From a virus, in the IMG/VR virus record IMGVR_UViG_3300006751_000033, positions 1 to 39,532 of that record: DNA of 39,532 nt; one strand, given 5' to 3'. Below are positions 13,903 through 23,400 of the stretch, piece by piece; position 1 is the first letter of the stretch, and the number at the start of each line of letters is the position of its first letter. Made by a program: the position numbers and the translations under genes. Below the pieces are notes generated by a model, which was not told where the DNA came from, ran no database searches, and saw only the letters and a program-made list of their open reading frames with translations.

Positions 13903-16317
13903 TTGGCCTCTCCAGCACAACAGCAGGTACTTCAATGGGTCATTCCCCCTGGGCAGGCCGAGGTTCAGTATTCTCCGCAGGCTTTAGGTCAGCATGTTCA
14001 AAACTTTGGCGTCACGAGAGACGGTACACTTCGTACAATACCGCTCATCACACCGTATGAAATAGCATCTGATCGTAAAGCAAGCATAAGCGAGGGGTAC
14101 TGGCCCCAAGAAACGGGGTGCCCCGAGGTTTTAACCGAAGGTTATGATGGGTGGACGTACTCATGTAGTACACCCTTGGGTACCGTCTTTCATGCCCGAC
14201 TGTTCGACAAGTGTGCTGATATGCTTTTCGTGTCTGCGGGCTCAAAACTGTATCTGCATAAACCGTGGAATACAGGTGGAACAGGTGGCAGCAGCTATGC
14301 TGAAGAGGGTGTTTATCACCAACCGAACTTCTTACCGGTACTCACGGATTTAACAGCGCTTACAAGTGACCAGCAAAAACTCACAGGCCCTGTAACTTTT
14401 CCTCACCAGTTTGTGGTGTTCAACGACTTCGTCATTTTTAACAACGGGTTGGACCAGGCTCATATCATTACACCCGAAGGTACGGCATTTAAGCTTGGAT
14501 TCAGAGACATTCCAAGCGCTCCGATTGCGGAGGGTCCAACGGGCGTGGACATCGTAGGGCGTGATTCATTCTACCCCAACTCACATGGGTACTCTTGGGA
14601 AGGCAACATCGGGACGGCCGGTGACATGCTATCCGGTGACGGTGGTGGTGTGCTCGCAGGCCACTTTATTTATCACGTACAATACGAAGATCAGTTTGGT
14701 AACCGCTCTGCTACATCTTCAAGGTCAAATGCAGTCCATATACAGCCACACAGCGCTAATCCGATTCGTGGTGGTAGTGATGGTGTTGAGGGGATCATTG
14801 CTAAGCTTGAAGAAACGTTAGGTCTTGAGATCAAAGACGTTCAACGTCAGTTTCTTTTGCGCTGTTCTTTGCCTGACCACACACCTATCGGGTCTCAAGC
14901 TGATAACTCTTGGGTAACTTCCGGCGTCAGCATAAAAGAAACCGCACGCGCAAGCGACGTAGTTGCCGTAAACATTTACCGCACACCTGACATTGATAAC
15001 GTAGGTCCAACTCCAAGACTTGTGACACGTCTATCGGCTGCTGGCGACTTTGACTTCCCTGATAATGTTCCTGACGCAGAGTTAGGCGATGACATGGTAC
15101 CTACCGTAGCCATCCCGATATTCAAAGTTATGTGCGTACACCAGGGCAGGCTCATCATTGGCAACATCTCGGGCTCCCCTGGCATGGTAATGCGCTCTGA
15201 ACAGGGGTACCCAGGAACATTTAGCGCCATTGACTTCACGTTTCCCGATAGTGGTGGTGAAGAGATTACCGCTCTGTTCTCTCACAACAATCAGCTACTC
15301 GCTTTTACCGAGACAACCGTATACGCACTGGATGACTTTGCAGCACCAACACCGATTACGCACGGTGTCGGCTGTGTCGCACCGCAGAGTATCCAAGTCA
15401 TGCGTGACGGCTCGCTAATCTGGTTAGGTCGTGACGGCTTCTACGCTCTCCAAGGCGGGGCCATCAACCTGATCAGCACCGCGATTGACAGAACCATGAA
15501 GGTTTACGTTAACCGGAACAGGCTTAGGCTTGCTGCCGCTGTGATTGACCCCGATAGTGGAGAGTACCGCTGCGCTGTTTGTGAGGCTGGCTCAACAGCC
15601 CAAAGTTTGATTTTGTGCTTCGACGGTGACTACTGGCGCGAGATCAACTACAACATGCACATCTCAAGCTTCGCAGTAACTCGGGATTCCCGAAACATGT
15701 GCTTAGCAGCGGCAACCGACGTTTTTTACATCTCTTCTGTATCAATATCGAAGGAAGACACGGCAGGTATACTCTATTTACAGAGGTTTGGTGGGCAGCA
15801 GAGTGACCCCTTACATCGTCGCGGGCCCAGCGTCTACGTACTAAACCGAGAAACGGCTGCAAGTTCTGTGACCTGCGACTTTTCGCACAAAGCTGTTTAC
15901 CGGTCAGGCTGGCTTAGAGCAGACCAAAACTCACTTACTCCCGTGAACGTGCGTACCATGTATCTCGGTCTGGTTGACACGGAGAACGCTTCGTTTCGCT
16001 TGAAGTTTTACAAAAACGGCTCTACACAAGTAGTGGATGAACTCGTAGTTAAGTCGGTTGGAACAGACGAAGGCACTGAAATAGTGGCCGATGTTGGCGA
16101 CTTGGCCGTTATTGGTAGTAGTCGAAACCAACGACCGAGACTATTTTGGCGTAAAATACCAGTTAACATGAGCACTGTGAATACTTGGTGCTTTGAGATA
16201 GAAACCGCCATAGATGGGAGCGGTGGGTCAGTTGAGATTGCTTCTTTTGCCTTTGACGTTTCAGTGGCAACGTCGGGTAATCCGAGAGCAAGAATACCTG
16301 GTAGAGAGGATATTTAA
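13903..16317 (+). CDS. Tail nozzle-like beta-propeller protein (P22 gp10 / T7 tubular B type)
   Basis: An 804-residue protein that appears to start at a TTG twelve bases after the upstream stop; no ATG or GTG lies close in frame. The N-terminus has QYSPQALGQHVQNFGVTRDG, as in stabiliser proteins. A fibronectin-like part follows, with VVAVNIYRTPD and FDFPDNVPDAELGDD (residues of about 345-395). From about residue 405 comes a propeller: MCVHQGRLIIGN, EEITALFSHNNQLLAFTETT, VGCVAPQSIQVMRDGSLIWL. Those phrases are typical of phage tail stabilisation or nozzle proteins, which form the distal tail tube of short-tailed phages. The C-terminus is beta-rich. This gene is the best sign that the particle is podovirus-like. 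Confidence 0.65.
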   Translation: MASPAQQQVLQWVIPPGQAEVQYSPQALGQHVQNFGVTRDGTLRTIPLITPYEIASDRKASISEGYWPQETGCPEVLTEGYDGWTYSCSTPLGTVFHARLFDKCADMLFVSAGSKLYLHKPWNTGGTGGSSYAEEGVYHQPNFLPVLTDLTALTSDQQKLTGPVTFPHQFVVFNDFVIFNNGLDQAHIITPEGTAFKLGFRDIPSAPIAEGPTGVDIVGRDSFYPNSHGYSWEGNIGTAGDMLSGDGGGVLAGHFIYHVQYEDQFGNRSATSSRSNAVHIQPHSANPIRGGSDGVEGIIAKLEETLGLEIKDVQRQFLLRCSLPDHTPIGSQADNSWVTSGVSIKETARASDVVAVNIYRTPDIDNVGPTPRLVTRLSAAGDFDFPDNVPDAELGDDMVPTVAIPIFKVMCVHQGRLIIGNISGSPGMVMRSEQGYPGTFSAIDFTFPDSGGEEITALFSHNNQLLAFTETTVYALDDFAAPTPITHGVGCVAPQSIQVMRDGSLIWLGRDGFYALQGGAINLISTAIDRTMKVYVNRNRLRLAAAVIDPDSGEYRCAVCEAGSTAQSLILCFDGDYWREINYNMHISSFAVTRDSRNMCLAAATDVFYISSVSISKEDTAGILYLQRFGGQQSDPLHRRGPSVYVLNRETAASSVTCDFSHKAVYRSGWLRADQNSLTPVNVRTMYLGLVDTENASFRLKFYKNGSTQVVDELVVKSVGTDEGTEIVADVGDLAVIGSSRNQRPRLFWRKIPVNMSTVNTWCFEIETAIDGSGGSVEIASFAFDVSVATSGNPRARIPGREDI

Positions 16318-18587
16318 TGCCTTACGAGTTCCCGAAACATGTGCTCAAAAACAGCGAGGTTCTTGACCCAGACAACCTGACTCTTGAGGTTGCACCTGCG
16401 GCAGAGCAACTATCAGGGAACTTGGGCGCTACTAACTTTAGTGGTTTAAACACGAACATCAACCCGCTACTCGCAGACAGCGGCGCCTTTGGTTCTTGTA
16501 AGTTCACGTCTCGGGTAGGTAGTAACGACTTTCGTATTTATGGTATTGGAAACGGAGGCACTACCGAACCTACCCAACCACAGGGTCCCGTTCTTTTCGC
16601 GGAAAAGTCTGGTTGGCAAACAGTTTGCGTGGTCGACCAAGGGTATGTAACCGAGACATCAAGGCTTTGGCTTTCGGGAATCGGTCAACATCTCTGGTAT
16701 GCCTTCACCCTACCTTTAGAAGACCGTGATGGAATCATCGGCCGAACTCCCTTCCCAGGCCATCATTATCAATACGGTGATTTTAATATAGATGAAGCTT
16801 GGCCTTCACCAAGAACTACAGGTTTAACGTCGTACCCACGAAAATCCTACGGCGCGATGGTTCAGTGGGCCTTGCGTGTAAACGGCCGCGTTATCGATGA
16901 TTCAGTGACGGGGTGTCATGATGATCAACAGCAAGGCATCGTACCGATACAACTCAAAACGGAACGGCTTGCCGATGACGAGAGAGTTCAGTTTCCGGGG
17001 CCGTCAGGGGAAAAGACCCCGCAAAGATCCGCTTTAGGTACCGCTGCTTGGCCTTGTAGGCTCGGCACCATTGTTGACATCTCACCTGGTAACTGTGTAG
17101 TCGAACTCGTCGTACGAAGACTTGATGATGATAGATTTTCCAAACAATATGGGAACAGGGTGGAGCACAATAAAGTCGGCGTGATGAACGCGTCACTTAA
17201 CGTCATCACACTACCTACCCGAGTAGGTTCACCTGTTTCGTCAGAGTCAGTAAACTCTCCGCCTTTCATAGACCAAGAACTGTTTAACCCAGGAGACAGC
17301 ATAAGTAGTGCCGCATCTGCGCTATCCGCATTGCGCAAAGGTAACATCGCTCCTGGCGCGTTTCGACCCGAACACATGATGGGCGGCCCCATAGTCAGTT
17401 TCGACCAAATAGGTCTTCACGCAAAGACTGAGTATGGCTACAGCGGATTTACTTACCACAATCGAAGACCTGACTCGGAGTTTATTGCGCGGGCGTGGTT
17501 AGGTGAGAGCGACTATAATCCACACACACCTAAGATTACTTGGGATCACAAAGAGGGGTACCCTGCCACAGGCGCTACGAAAGATACATCTGGTTGGTGT
17601 ATGTGGGCAGTTCGTTCGCACAATGAAGAACGACTCAACTATTCTGACTCACTGCTTACAGACCACGATGAGTCAAGTGTAAGTCCGATAGTAACAAGCA
17701 CAAACCACTCGATAGCAACTCAGGTTGTTCCTAACCTTTCATCGCTTTGGCGTGAAAAAGATCAAGGCTTTTGCGCTCTTCGCTCTGAGTTCGCGTATAA
17801 AGCCAACCGTAACAGAGCGTTGTTAATCACCGCAGACGTACAAGTGCTTTTACTACACGGCCACAGGCATGCGTTTGCAAGTAAAGATGGGAGTGTTGAC
17901 TTTGTAAGTCTTACCAAGAGTGCTCCAGATAAGACGGGCGGCTCTGGGGGGTCTAGTTTTATTCCCGATACTGGGGGGACTAGTTTTATTCCCAATAGCG
18001 GCGTATCTTCCTTTATAAACTTCGACGGGGCTTCAGCCGCCGGGAGTTCCCCGGGCGGGTTTTATCACAAACTCGTGGTGGAAAGCCAGCAAACAAAAAG
18101 GGCATACTCTAACGCAGGTGTGTTTGGGTTCTTCCGTCTTGGATTTCATATTAAAGGTCAAAGTGACAGCGATTGGGTTATTCCCCCCCGTTCTGAGGTG
18201 TTTGTGAATCAGTTTAATAACTGGAGAGAGCACCCAACACTTGAAACTGACAGCGAGTTTAGAGATGCGAGGCCCCTAGCCAACCAAGTAAACTTGAGTC
18301 TTCAAATGATGGTTAGTAGACCGTGGCTCGACTGGACATATTGGGACTATGCCCCTGGTGGTGCCAAAGAAAACACTACCTCGCTCGGTCACATGCAAGA
18401 GAGTTCACAAAACATGGTAATCGATGGTGTTGCTTTGTTCGTCGCAGGAGCAGAAACCAACACATTTTATGGTCCGACAGTAGGGTTAAGTGGTGCAAAC
18501 CTTTCAGCTATGCTTATTGATTTTGGGCATACTGACAGCGTGGTACCTACGTTTACAACGCTTGTTGCCGCTGTGTCATCCGAATGA
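16317..18587 (+). CDS. Large surface or fibre-type virion protein
   Basis: A 756-residue protein starting on the TAATG overlap with the nozzle-like gene. The N-terminal region (LDPDNLTLEVAPAAEQLSGN, LGATNFSGLNTNI) resembles the trimer-forming N-term of phage fibre or receptor-binding components. Around residue 245-300 is AWPCRLGTIVDISPGNCVVE and then VGVMNASLNVITL, which has a counterpart in the following gene. Near residues 544-572 is a short tandem repeat (GGSSFIPDTGGTSFIPNSGVS). The C-terminus is Trp-, Tyr- and Asn-rich. I cannot name the exact family. A tail-spike, collar or whisker component is the most likely role. Confidence 0.55.
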   Translation: MPYEFPKHVLKNSEVLDPDNLTLEVAPAAEQLSGNLGATNFSGLNTNINPLLADSGAFGSCKFTSRVGSNDFRIYGIGNGGTTEPTQPQGPVLFAEKSGWQTVCVVDQGYVTETSRLWLSGIGQHLWYAFTLPLEDRDGIIGRTPFPGHHYQYGDFNIDEAWPSPRTTGLTSYPRKSYGAMVQWALRVNGRVIDDSVTGCHDDQQQGIVPIQLKTERLADDERVQFPGPSGEKTPQRSALGTAAWPCRLGTIVDISPGNCVVELVVRRLDDDRFSKQYGNRVEHNKVGVMNASLNVITLPTRVGSPVSSESVNSPPFIDQELFNPGDSISSAASALSALRKGNIAPGAFRPEHMMGGPIVSFDQIGLHAKTEYGYSGFTYHNRRPDSEFIARAWLGESDYNPHTPKITWDHKEGYPATGATKDTSGWCMWAVRSHNEERLNYSDSLLTDHDESSVSPIVTSTNHSIATQVVPNLSSLWREKDQGFCALRSEFAYKANRNRALLITADVQVLLLHGHRHAFASKDGSVDFVSLTKSAPDKTGGSGGSSFIPDTGGTSFIPNSGVSSFINFDGASAAGSSPGGFYHKLVVESQQTKRAYSNAGVFGFFRLGFHIKGQSDSDWVIPPRSEVFVNQFNNWREHPTLETDSEFRDARPLANQVNLSLQMMVSRPWLDWTYWDYAPGGAKENTTSLGHMQESSQNMVIDGVALFVAGAETNTFYGPTVGLSGANLSAMLIDFGHTDSVVPTFTTLVAAVSSE
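17946..18026 (+). repeat. 27-bp tandem repeat within the fibre-type gene
   Basis: Two 27-base units (17946-17972 and 17973-17999), each beginning GGGGGG and containing CTAGTTTTATTCCC, differ at only a few bases. A third, diverged unit follows at 18000-18026. The protein repeats G-G-x-S-F-I-P. The unit length is a multiple of three, so copy number can change without a frameshift. Confidence 0.7.
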
Positions 18588-19687
18588 GTTTTACTCTGCA
18601 CGATACCGCGATCTATAGCGAAGGCAGTGTTTTCGACACGGAAAAACACGCCGTCAATCTGTATTCGCCTAATCAACCTGAAAATAGTATCTATGGTTCG
18701 TTGAATGGGCGCTTAGGTGATGGCTCGTTTGCCCTTACAGGTCCTGGTGAAAGGAACTGGCCGGTACATAAATCGCATGTGTGGCCGACGTTAATGTCAA
18801 AGTCTTTCGGTACCGCTTCTCTGCTGACTGTCGAATACTTTAGCCAAAGCACTCCCGCTGGCGGTACTCCGTATAGCCATGCGCACCACCCCGAAAGATA
18901 TGGAACGATTGCAGGTACATCAATCAAGTTTTTCTTGCCCTACCCAAGTGTCAGCCACATCGACATATCAACTTACCTATCTATCTGGCGCCCTTTCTAC
19001 GTGTGGGACCATGATGGGGGTACTATGGACGCGGCTGATAGGAGGATTGTGACCTCCACGCCCGCAAGGTTACGGTTGGTAGTTGATAGCACACCTGTAA
19101 TGGAACGCGGACTACCATTTAGCGCTCAAATGAGCCCAGCACATACTGTACCTAAGCTAGAACTTGCAGACAGAGAAGATATTAAGGGTGACGTACGCAC
19201 GCACGAAGTTACCCAAGGGTTCTATAAATCAATGCACCACGTAGCATATCTGTCTGCTGGATGGCACGAAGCCCATATCGAGTACCGACTAGGTGACGCC
19301 ACCTTTGGTATGGAGTCAACGATCAAGCGCGGTAACCAGCTTGTTGACACAGATGTAGAAGTTGGGACGCGGCTTTTATGCGGAATACGTAATGCGCGAG
19401 TTCTGTCTTTTCGGGGACCACAGATATTCTCTATTCAGGGTCACGTAGGTGTACAAACTACTTCGAGACCTGTGACTTCGCGTGTCACCGTAGACTCTTG
19501 GGGCCGCGAAGAGAGCAGTAATACAGATAGGCTGACTTTGTACTTCAAACTTCGACTACTCCAACGAACGACCGTAGTATATATGTCAACTGAAAAAGGT
19601 GAAAAACTTATCCTGAAAGCAAAGAAAGAGACGGGTGAGTCTGATAACCTTACGGTAGTTGCATACAAACAACCGGAACAGACGTAG
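18584..19687 (+). CDS. Surface or fibre-type protein related to the preceding one
   Basis: A 367-residue protein that overlaps the previous stop by four bases (ATGA). It begins with a beta-like stretch (VNLYSPNQPENSIYGSLNGR) and then a linker with SFALTGPGERNWPVHKSH. Residues of about 215-275 (YLSAGWHEAHIEYRLGD, then VGTRLLCGIRNARVLSF) match the pattern of the preceding larger protein (ISPGNCVVELVVRR, then VGVMNASLNVITL), so the two probably come from a duplication. The C-terminus ends in charged KLILKAKKETGESDNLTV. It is likely to assemble with its neighbour at the tail. Family not recognised. Confidence 0.55.
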   Translation: MSFTLHDTAIYSEGSVFDTEKHAVNLYSPNQPENSIYGSLNGRLGDGSFALTGPGERNWPVHKSHVWPTLMSKSFGTASLLTVEYFSQSTPAGGTPYSHAHHPERYGTIAGTSIKFFLPYPSVSHIDISTYLSIWRPFYVWDHDGGTMDAADRRIVTSTPARLRLVVDSTPVMERGLPFSAQMSPAHTVPKLELADREDIKGDVRTHEVTQGFYKSMHHVAYLSAGWHEAHIEYRLGDATFGMESTIKRGNQLVDTDVEVGTRLLCGIRNARVLSFRGPQIFSIQGHVGVQTTSRPVTSRVTVDSWGREESSNTDRLTLYFKLRLLQRTTVVYMSTEKGEKLILKAKKETGESDNLTVVAYKQPEQT

Positions 19688-19703
19688 CCGTCAAAGGAGC
19701 AAA

Positions 19704-20444
19704 ATGGACTTGTTTTTTCCGCGACTAAAGCCCTGGCAATATGCGTTGCTTGCTTGCCTCTTTGTGATTTGTTGGGTTTTTGGTGCCCCGTTTGAAGTCG
19801 GCGCTGATGGAGTGGTGTACGCTGAGCCGCTAACTATTATTGCTGCGGGTATTGCGATGGGCGCCCTGTCGGGTGGCGCACAACTACTTGGTCAGCACGT
19901 CGCCCGAAAGAAGTACGAAGAGAGCGACATAGGTAAAGCAGAAGCTGCCATCCTCAAAGAGCAGGCGAAGATTGCCAAGACTCCGCTTGAAGAACTCGGA
20001 CTCACTGAGGGTCAGAAGCGTAAAGCTGTAACCATGGCACTTGAGCAAGCACGGTCGCAGAAACGTCAGCTTGAAGACCAACAGATGAGAGCGCGAGACG
20101 TGCGTGGTCCAGTACGCTCTGGTATCGAAGCTATCCAAGATACCAAACTGCGTGAAGCAATGTTGCAGGCAGGTGCGGCAGCAAGATCAGACATCGAATC
20201 ACAGTCGGCTCAGTTGGCTCTTGCTCGCAAGCAAGGGGCTCAAGGTGTCGTACTACCCGCAGCCCAATCCAGGCTTGCTCAGATGCAGCAAACAGCCGCA
20301 TTGGCGGGCTCCACATTCGCAGGCGGCGCCGCTGGTGGCGTAGCCGCTGCGGGTGGTTACTACCAAGGCGCAGGTGCTGGTACCGGTACCGGCACAACGA
20401 AGTACGTACAGACGCAGCAAAATGTAAACCCTACAGCTAAGTAG
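19704..20444 (+). CDS. Membrane-anchored virion or ejection protein
   Basis: A 246-residue protein; AAGGAG precedes the ATG by four or five bases, so I prefer this start to one 15 codons upstream inside the previous gene. The N-terminus holds one strong membrane segment (WQYALLACLFVICWVFGA) and then a second moderately hydrophobic one (LTIIAAGIAMGALSGGAQLLG). A long charged helix follows (HVARKKYEESDIGKAEAA to LEDQQMRARDV), and then an Ala/Gln-rich part ending in Gly/Ala/Thr low complexity. Small membrane-active proteins with this layout commonly lead the ejection-protein block of short-tailed phages, where they enter the cell envelope during DNA delivery. That role is inference from layout and neighbours. 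Confidence 0.55.
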   Translation: MDLFFPRLKPWQYALLACLFVICWVFGAPFEVGADGVVYAEPLTIIAAGIAMGALSGGAQLLGQHVARKKYEESDIGKAEAAILKEQAKIAKTPLEELGLTEGQKRKAVTMALEQARSQKRQLEDQQMRARDVRGPVRSGIEAIQDTKLREAMLQAGAAARSDIESQSAQLALARKQGAQGVVLPAAQSRLAQMQQTAALAGSTFAGGAAGGVAAAGGYYQGAGAGTGTGTTKYVQTQQNVNPTAK

Positions 20445-20455
20445 CAGGAAGTAAG

Positions 20456-23400
20456 ATGTCACAGTCTCAAATCACATCAACACTGATCTTGAACTACTTT
20501 AAGTCTCGGGGCATGGATACGTCTAAGGACCAGTCCCAAAACCCGGAGTTTATGCGAACGTACCGGGAAATAGCTGAGTCGATTCGTAAGTGGCACGATG
20601 GCGAAGATCGTGATGAGGCTCGCAGGGAACTGGAAGAAATGCGTCTTGCGTTCAAAGAGCGAGACTCTTTGCGTAAGCACAGCGCAGACCTCGCTCGAAT
20701 ATCAGTGACAGAAAAGGGGCAGATTCGTAGTGCAGGTGCCCGAGTAAAGTCAGCAACAATCGCTGCCCGCGCTAGAGTTGAGACAAGTCGCGCACGCGGT
20801 TTTGACGCCGCCGTCTCTAAGCTGGAAGCAGAACTCTCAACTACGATAGCAACTAAGGGAGCAGCCGACAGATTAGCGACTGCCATAGCTGGATCTCTTA
20901 CGGCTGAAGGTGAGTACGGTGGAATACCGTCAAGCGCATACACAAAAGTATTGGATTGGGCAGCGGAACAAAATATCGATTTTCGCAACCCGAAAGTATT
21001 GGAAAGCTTGAAAGACAATCAAGCAACTTACCAATCAATGAAGCTGTTTGTGCAGCGTGCGAAGACTGCTGATGATGCTCAAAGAAACTTAGTAGCACAA
21101 CTCGACGCAGAAGATGCGACCCAGGCAAAGTTACTTGCAGCACTTGATAAGGCAAAACAAAGTGACGTAGACACAGTTGCCGACCTTCAAAGACAACTAC
21201 AGCTAAGTACAGCCAAGTCAGCGGAACTCGTTGAAGGCATGGACATGGGTACCGACAAAGCCACTGTCAGTGCTCGAATCGCAAAGATCGATAAAGAAAA
21301 TGAGACGCTTAAAATCCTTGAGGCGCGTTTAGCCAAAATGGATGCACAGCTTAGCGCCGGCACTGGACCAGCAAGCGAAGACGCAATCATTCGTGGTCGA
21401 ATCGCAGATGTGATTGGTCGAGACAACTTCCGGCAGTGGGCCAAAGACAATGGCTATACCGAAGATGATATTGGCTACGTAAGATACGATGAAAACAATC
21501 GAGCCATTATATCGACCTTTGCCCCTGGAGCGAAAACTATCCGGGCAATGAACCAGTTTGAGCACCAATCAACGAACCCCAACAGGCACAGTCGTCTCTT
21601 GGGTCCAAGTTCACGCACGAATGAAATCCACGTCTTTGATATGGTGGTTGACCCCGCAACGGTAGAGCGGTTCAAGCACTCTGACGGTAAGTGGGTAATC
21701 TCAACCGATGAAGACGGCATTGAGCGGTACGTCACGGAAGGTGAGTCACGCGACTATCTCTCACGCTATGTAAGGCCAACAGTAAAAGTTGGTGTGGGGG
21801 ATGACGGGAAAGCCTATCTAAAGGCAGGTAGTGAAGCCAACCCGGTATACTACGAAGTCGATGGTGAAACCGGTAAACCGATTAACGGCGCTTACTATGA
21901 AAGAGCCGAGGGACCTAAAACATGGGTACCCAAAGCAGGTGACCTCGGACTGGTTCTCCGCGATGCCGAAGGAAACGCTACTCGCTATCTGCAAGCAGAA
22001 GACTTGGCAGATGTGGGTGCTGTTGACTTCTCTACGGCTACTGACGAAGATCGGCAGGCACTCAACTCAGAGTACGGTGACCTAAAAATCAGTGTCGTAG
22101 ACTCACCTCCTGCGGCTGCTACACGCACTGTAACAGCACGTCGACTCAAGACCGATGCGATGGACGTGTACCACGGACAAGGCGGTCAGAACCATCGAAG
22201 CTACATCGACGTGTCGACCAACTTAGAGTTTCGTATTGACCCCACCGAAATAAAGAACTTGAAGTCCTACCAGACAAAGTCGGACACCAACTTCAAGGAC
22301 TTCGCCAACTTCTTAGGTAGTCGTCGGCAGACCCGTATCGCGGAAAAAGCACAAGATACTTCCGAGATCGAATACGAAGAGAAGATGGTCAATGGTGTGA
22401 TGACAAGAGAGTACGGCAGCACCAAACTCAATGTGTTCGATAAGCTGCAAGGCAAGATCACTGGTCCTGACTTGAAGCCTGATAGGGCCGAAGCGAGTGC
22501 AATCACACAAGAACGCGCCGCCGAAGCAGCGCAAGAAGACCGTCAGCTTGCTCAGGATGCGTTGGACATTGCGCGTCAAGACAGAGAGGCTGCGACAAAA
22601 CGGTTTAACGAAGCTGCGGAAGATAGCCAAGAACGCAAAGACGCATACGCAGAAATGGTCGCAGCCCAAAAAGTAGTCCGTAAGTCCGGGGAAGCGCTAT
22701 CAAAGATCGAGCGCAAGCTTGCAAGAAAGGCTGACCCCGCTGCGCGCGTAACCGGCGCTGAGTTGACTGATGACGGTGATGTTACTGATGCTGCTGAACT
22801 TGTTGATGCGCCCACAACTACCACGACGAAACCCGCACCCGGTGAAGAAGAAGTTGATACAGATGAGCCTCGGTCACGTACTGACATAGTGACGGGTGAA
22901 GATGTTGATGTCACAAGCATTGCCGAAAGGGGTGCTGTACTTGCTGAAGCGAGTGATCTGGCCGAAGACTTGTCACTGAGCAGAATCAGTGCTGACCCTA
23001 CGGCATATCTGAGAAGACTCAATAGAGCCTACGAACTATCAGATAACGACCCCAAGTATCTTCCGCTTATTGCCCTGGCGCAAACGGAAGCAGGCTACCT
23101 GGATCGCGCGCAAAAAACGCTCGACAAGTACACACAGACTGAGGGTGTCGACATTGGCCCCGACTCGATGGCCATTTGGGTCACTGAGTATCTTGGCTCA
23201 ACAAAGCAAGAGCGGGCCCTAGCACGCGAAGACTTCGATGCACGTATGGCCGATCGCGAGTTCAAAGTAACTCCAATGGCTGATGAGTATTCATCGGTAC
23301 TTGCCGACATACCTGACATTGTCGCTTCTGGTGATCCTACGCAGGCTTTCGCTGACGCTCAGCTAAGGCGAGAGGGTGAGCACCCTGACCAAATAGTCGC

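Noticed and set aside
20494-21018. Long minus-strand frames opposite the coiled-coil gene (also 22576-23022)
   Set aside because: They lie antisense to a well-supported gene, are Ser/Ala/Arg-rich as expected from the reverse of its codon bias, and have no ribosome-binding site or neighbours.
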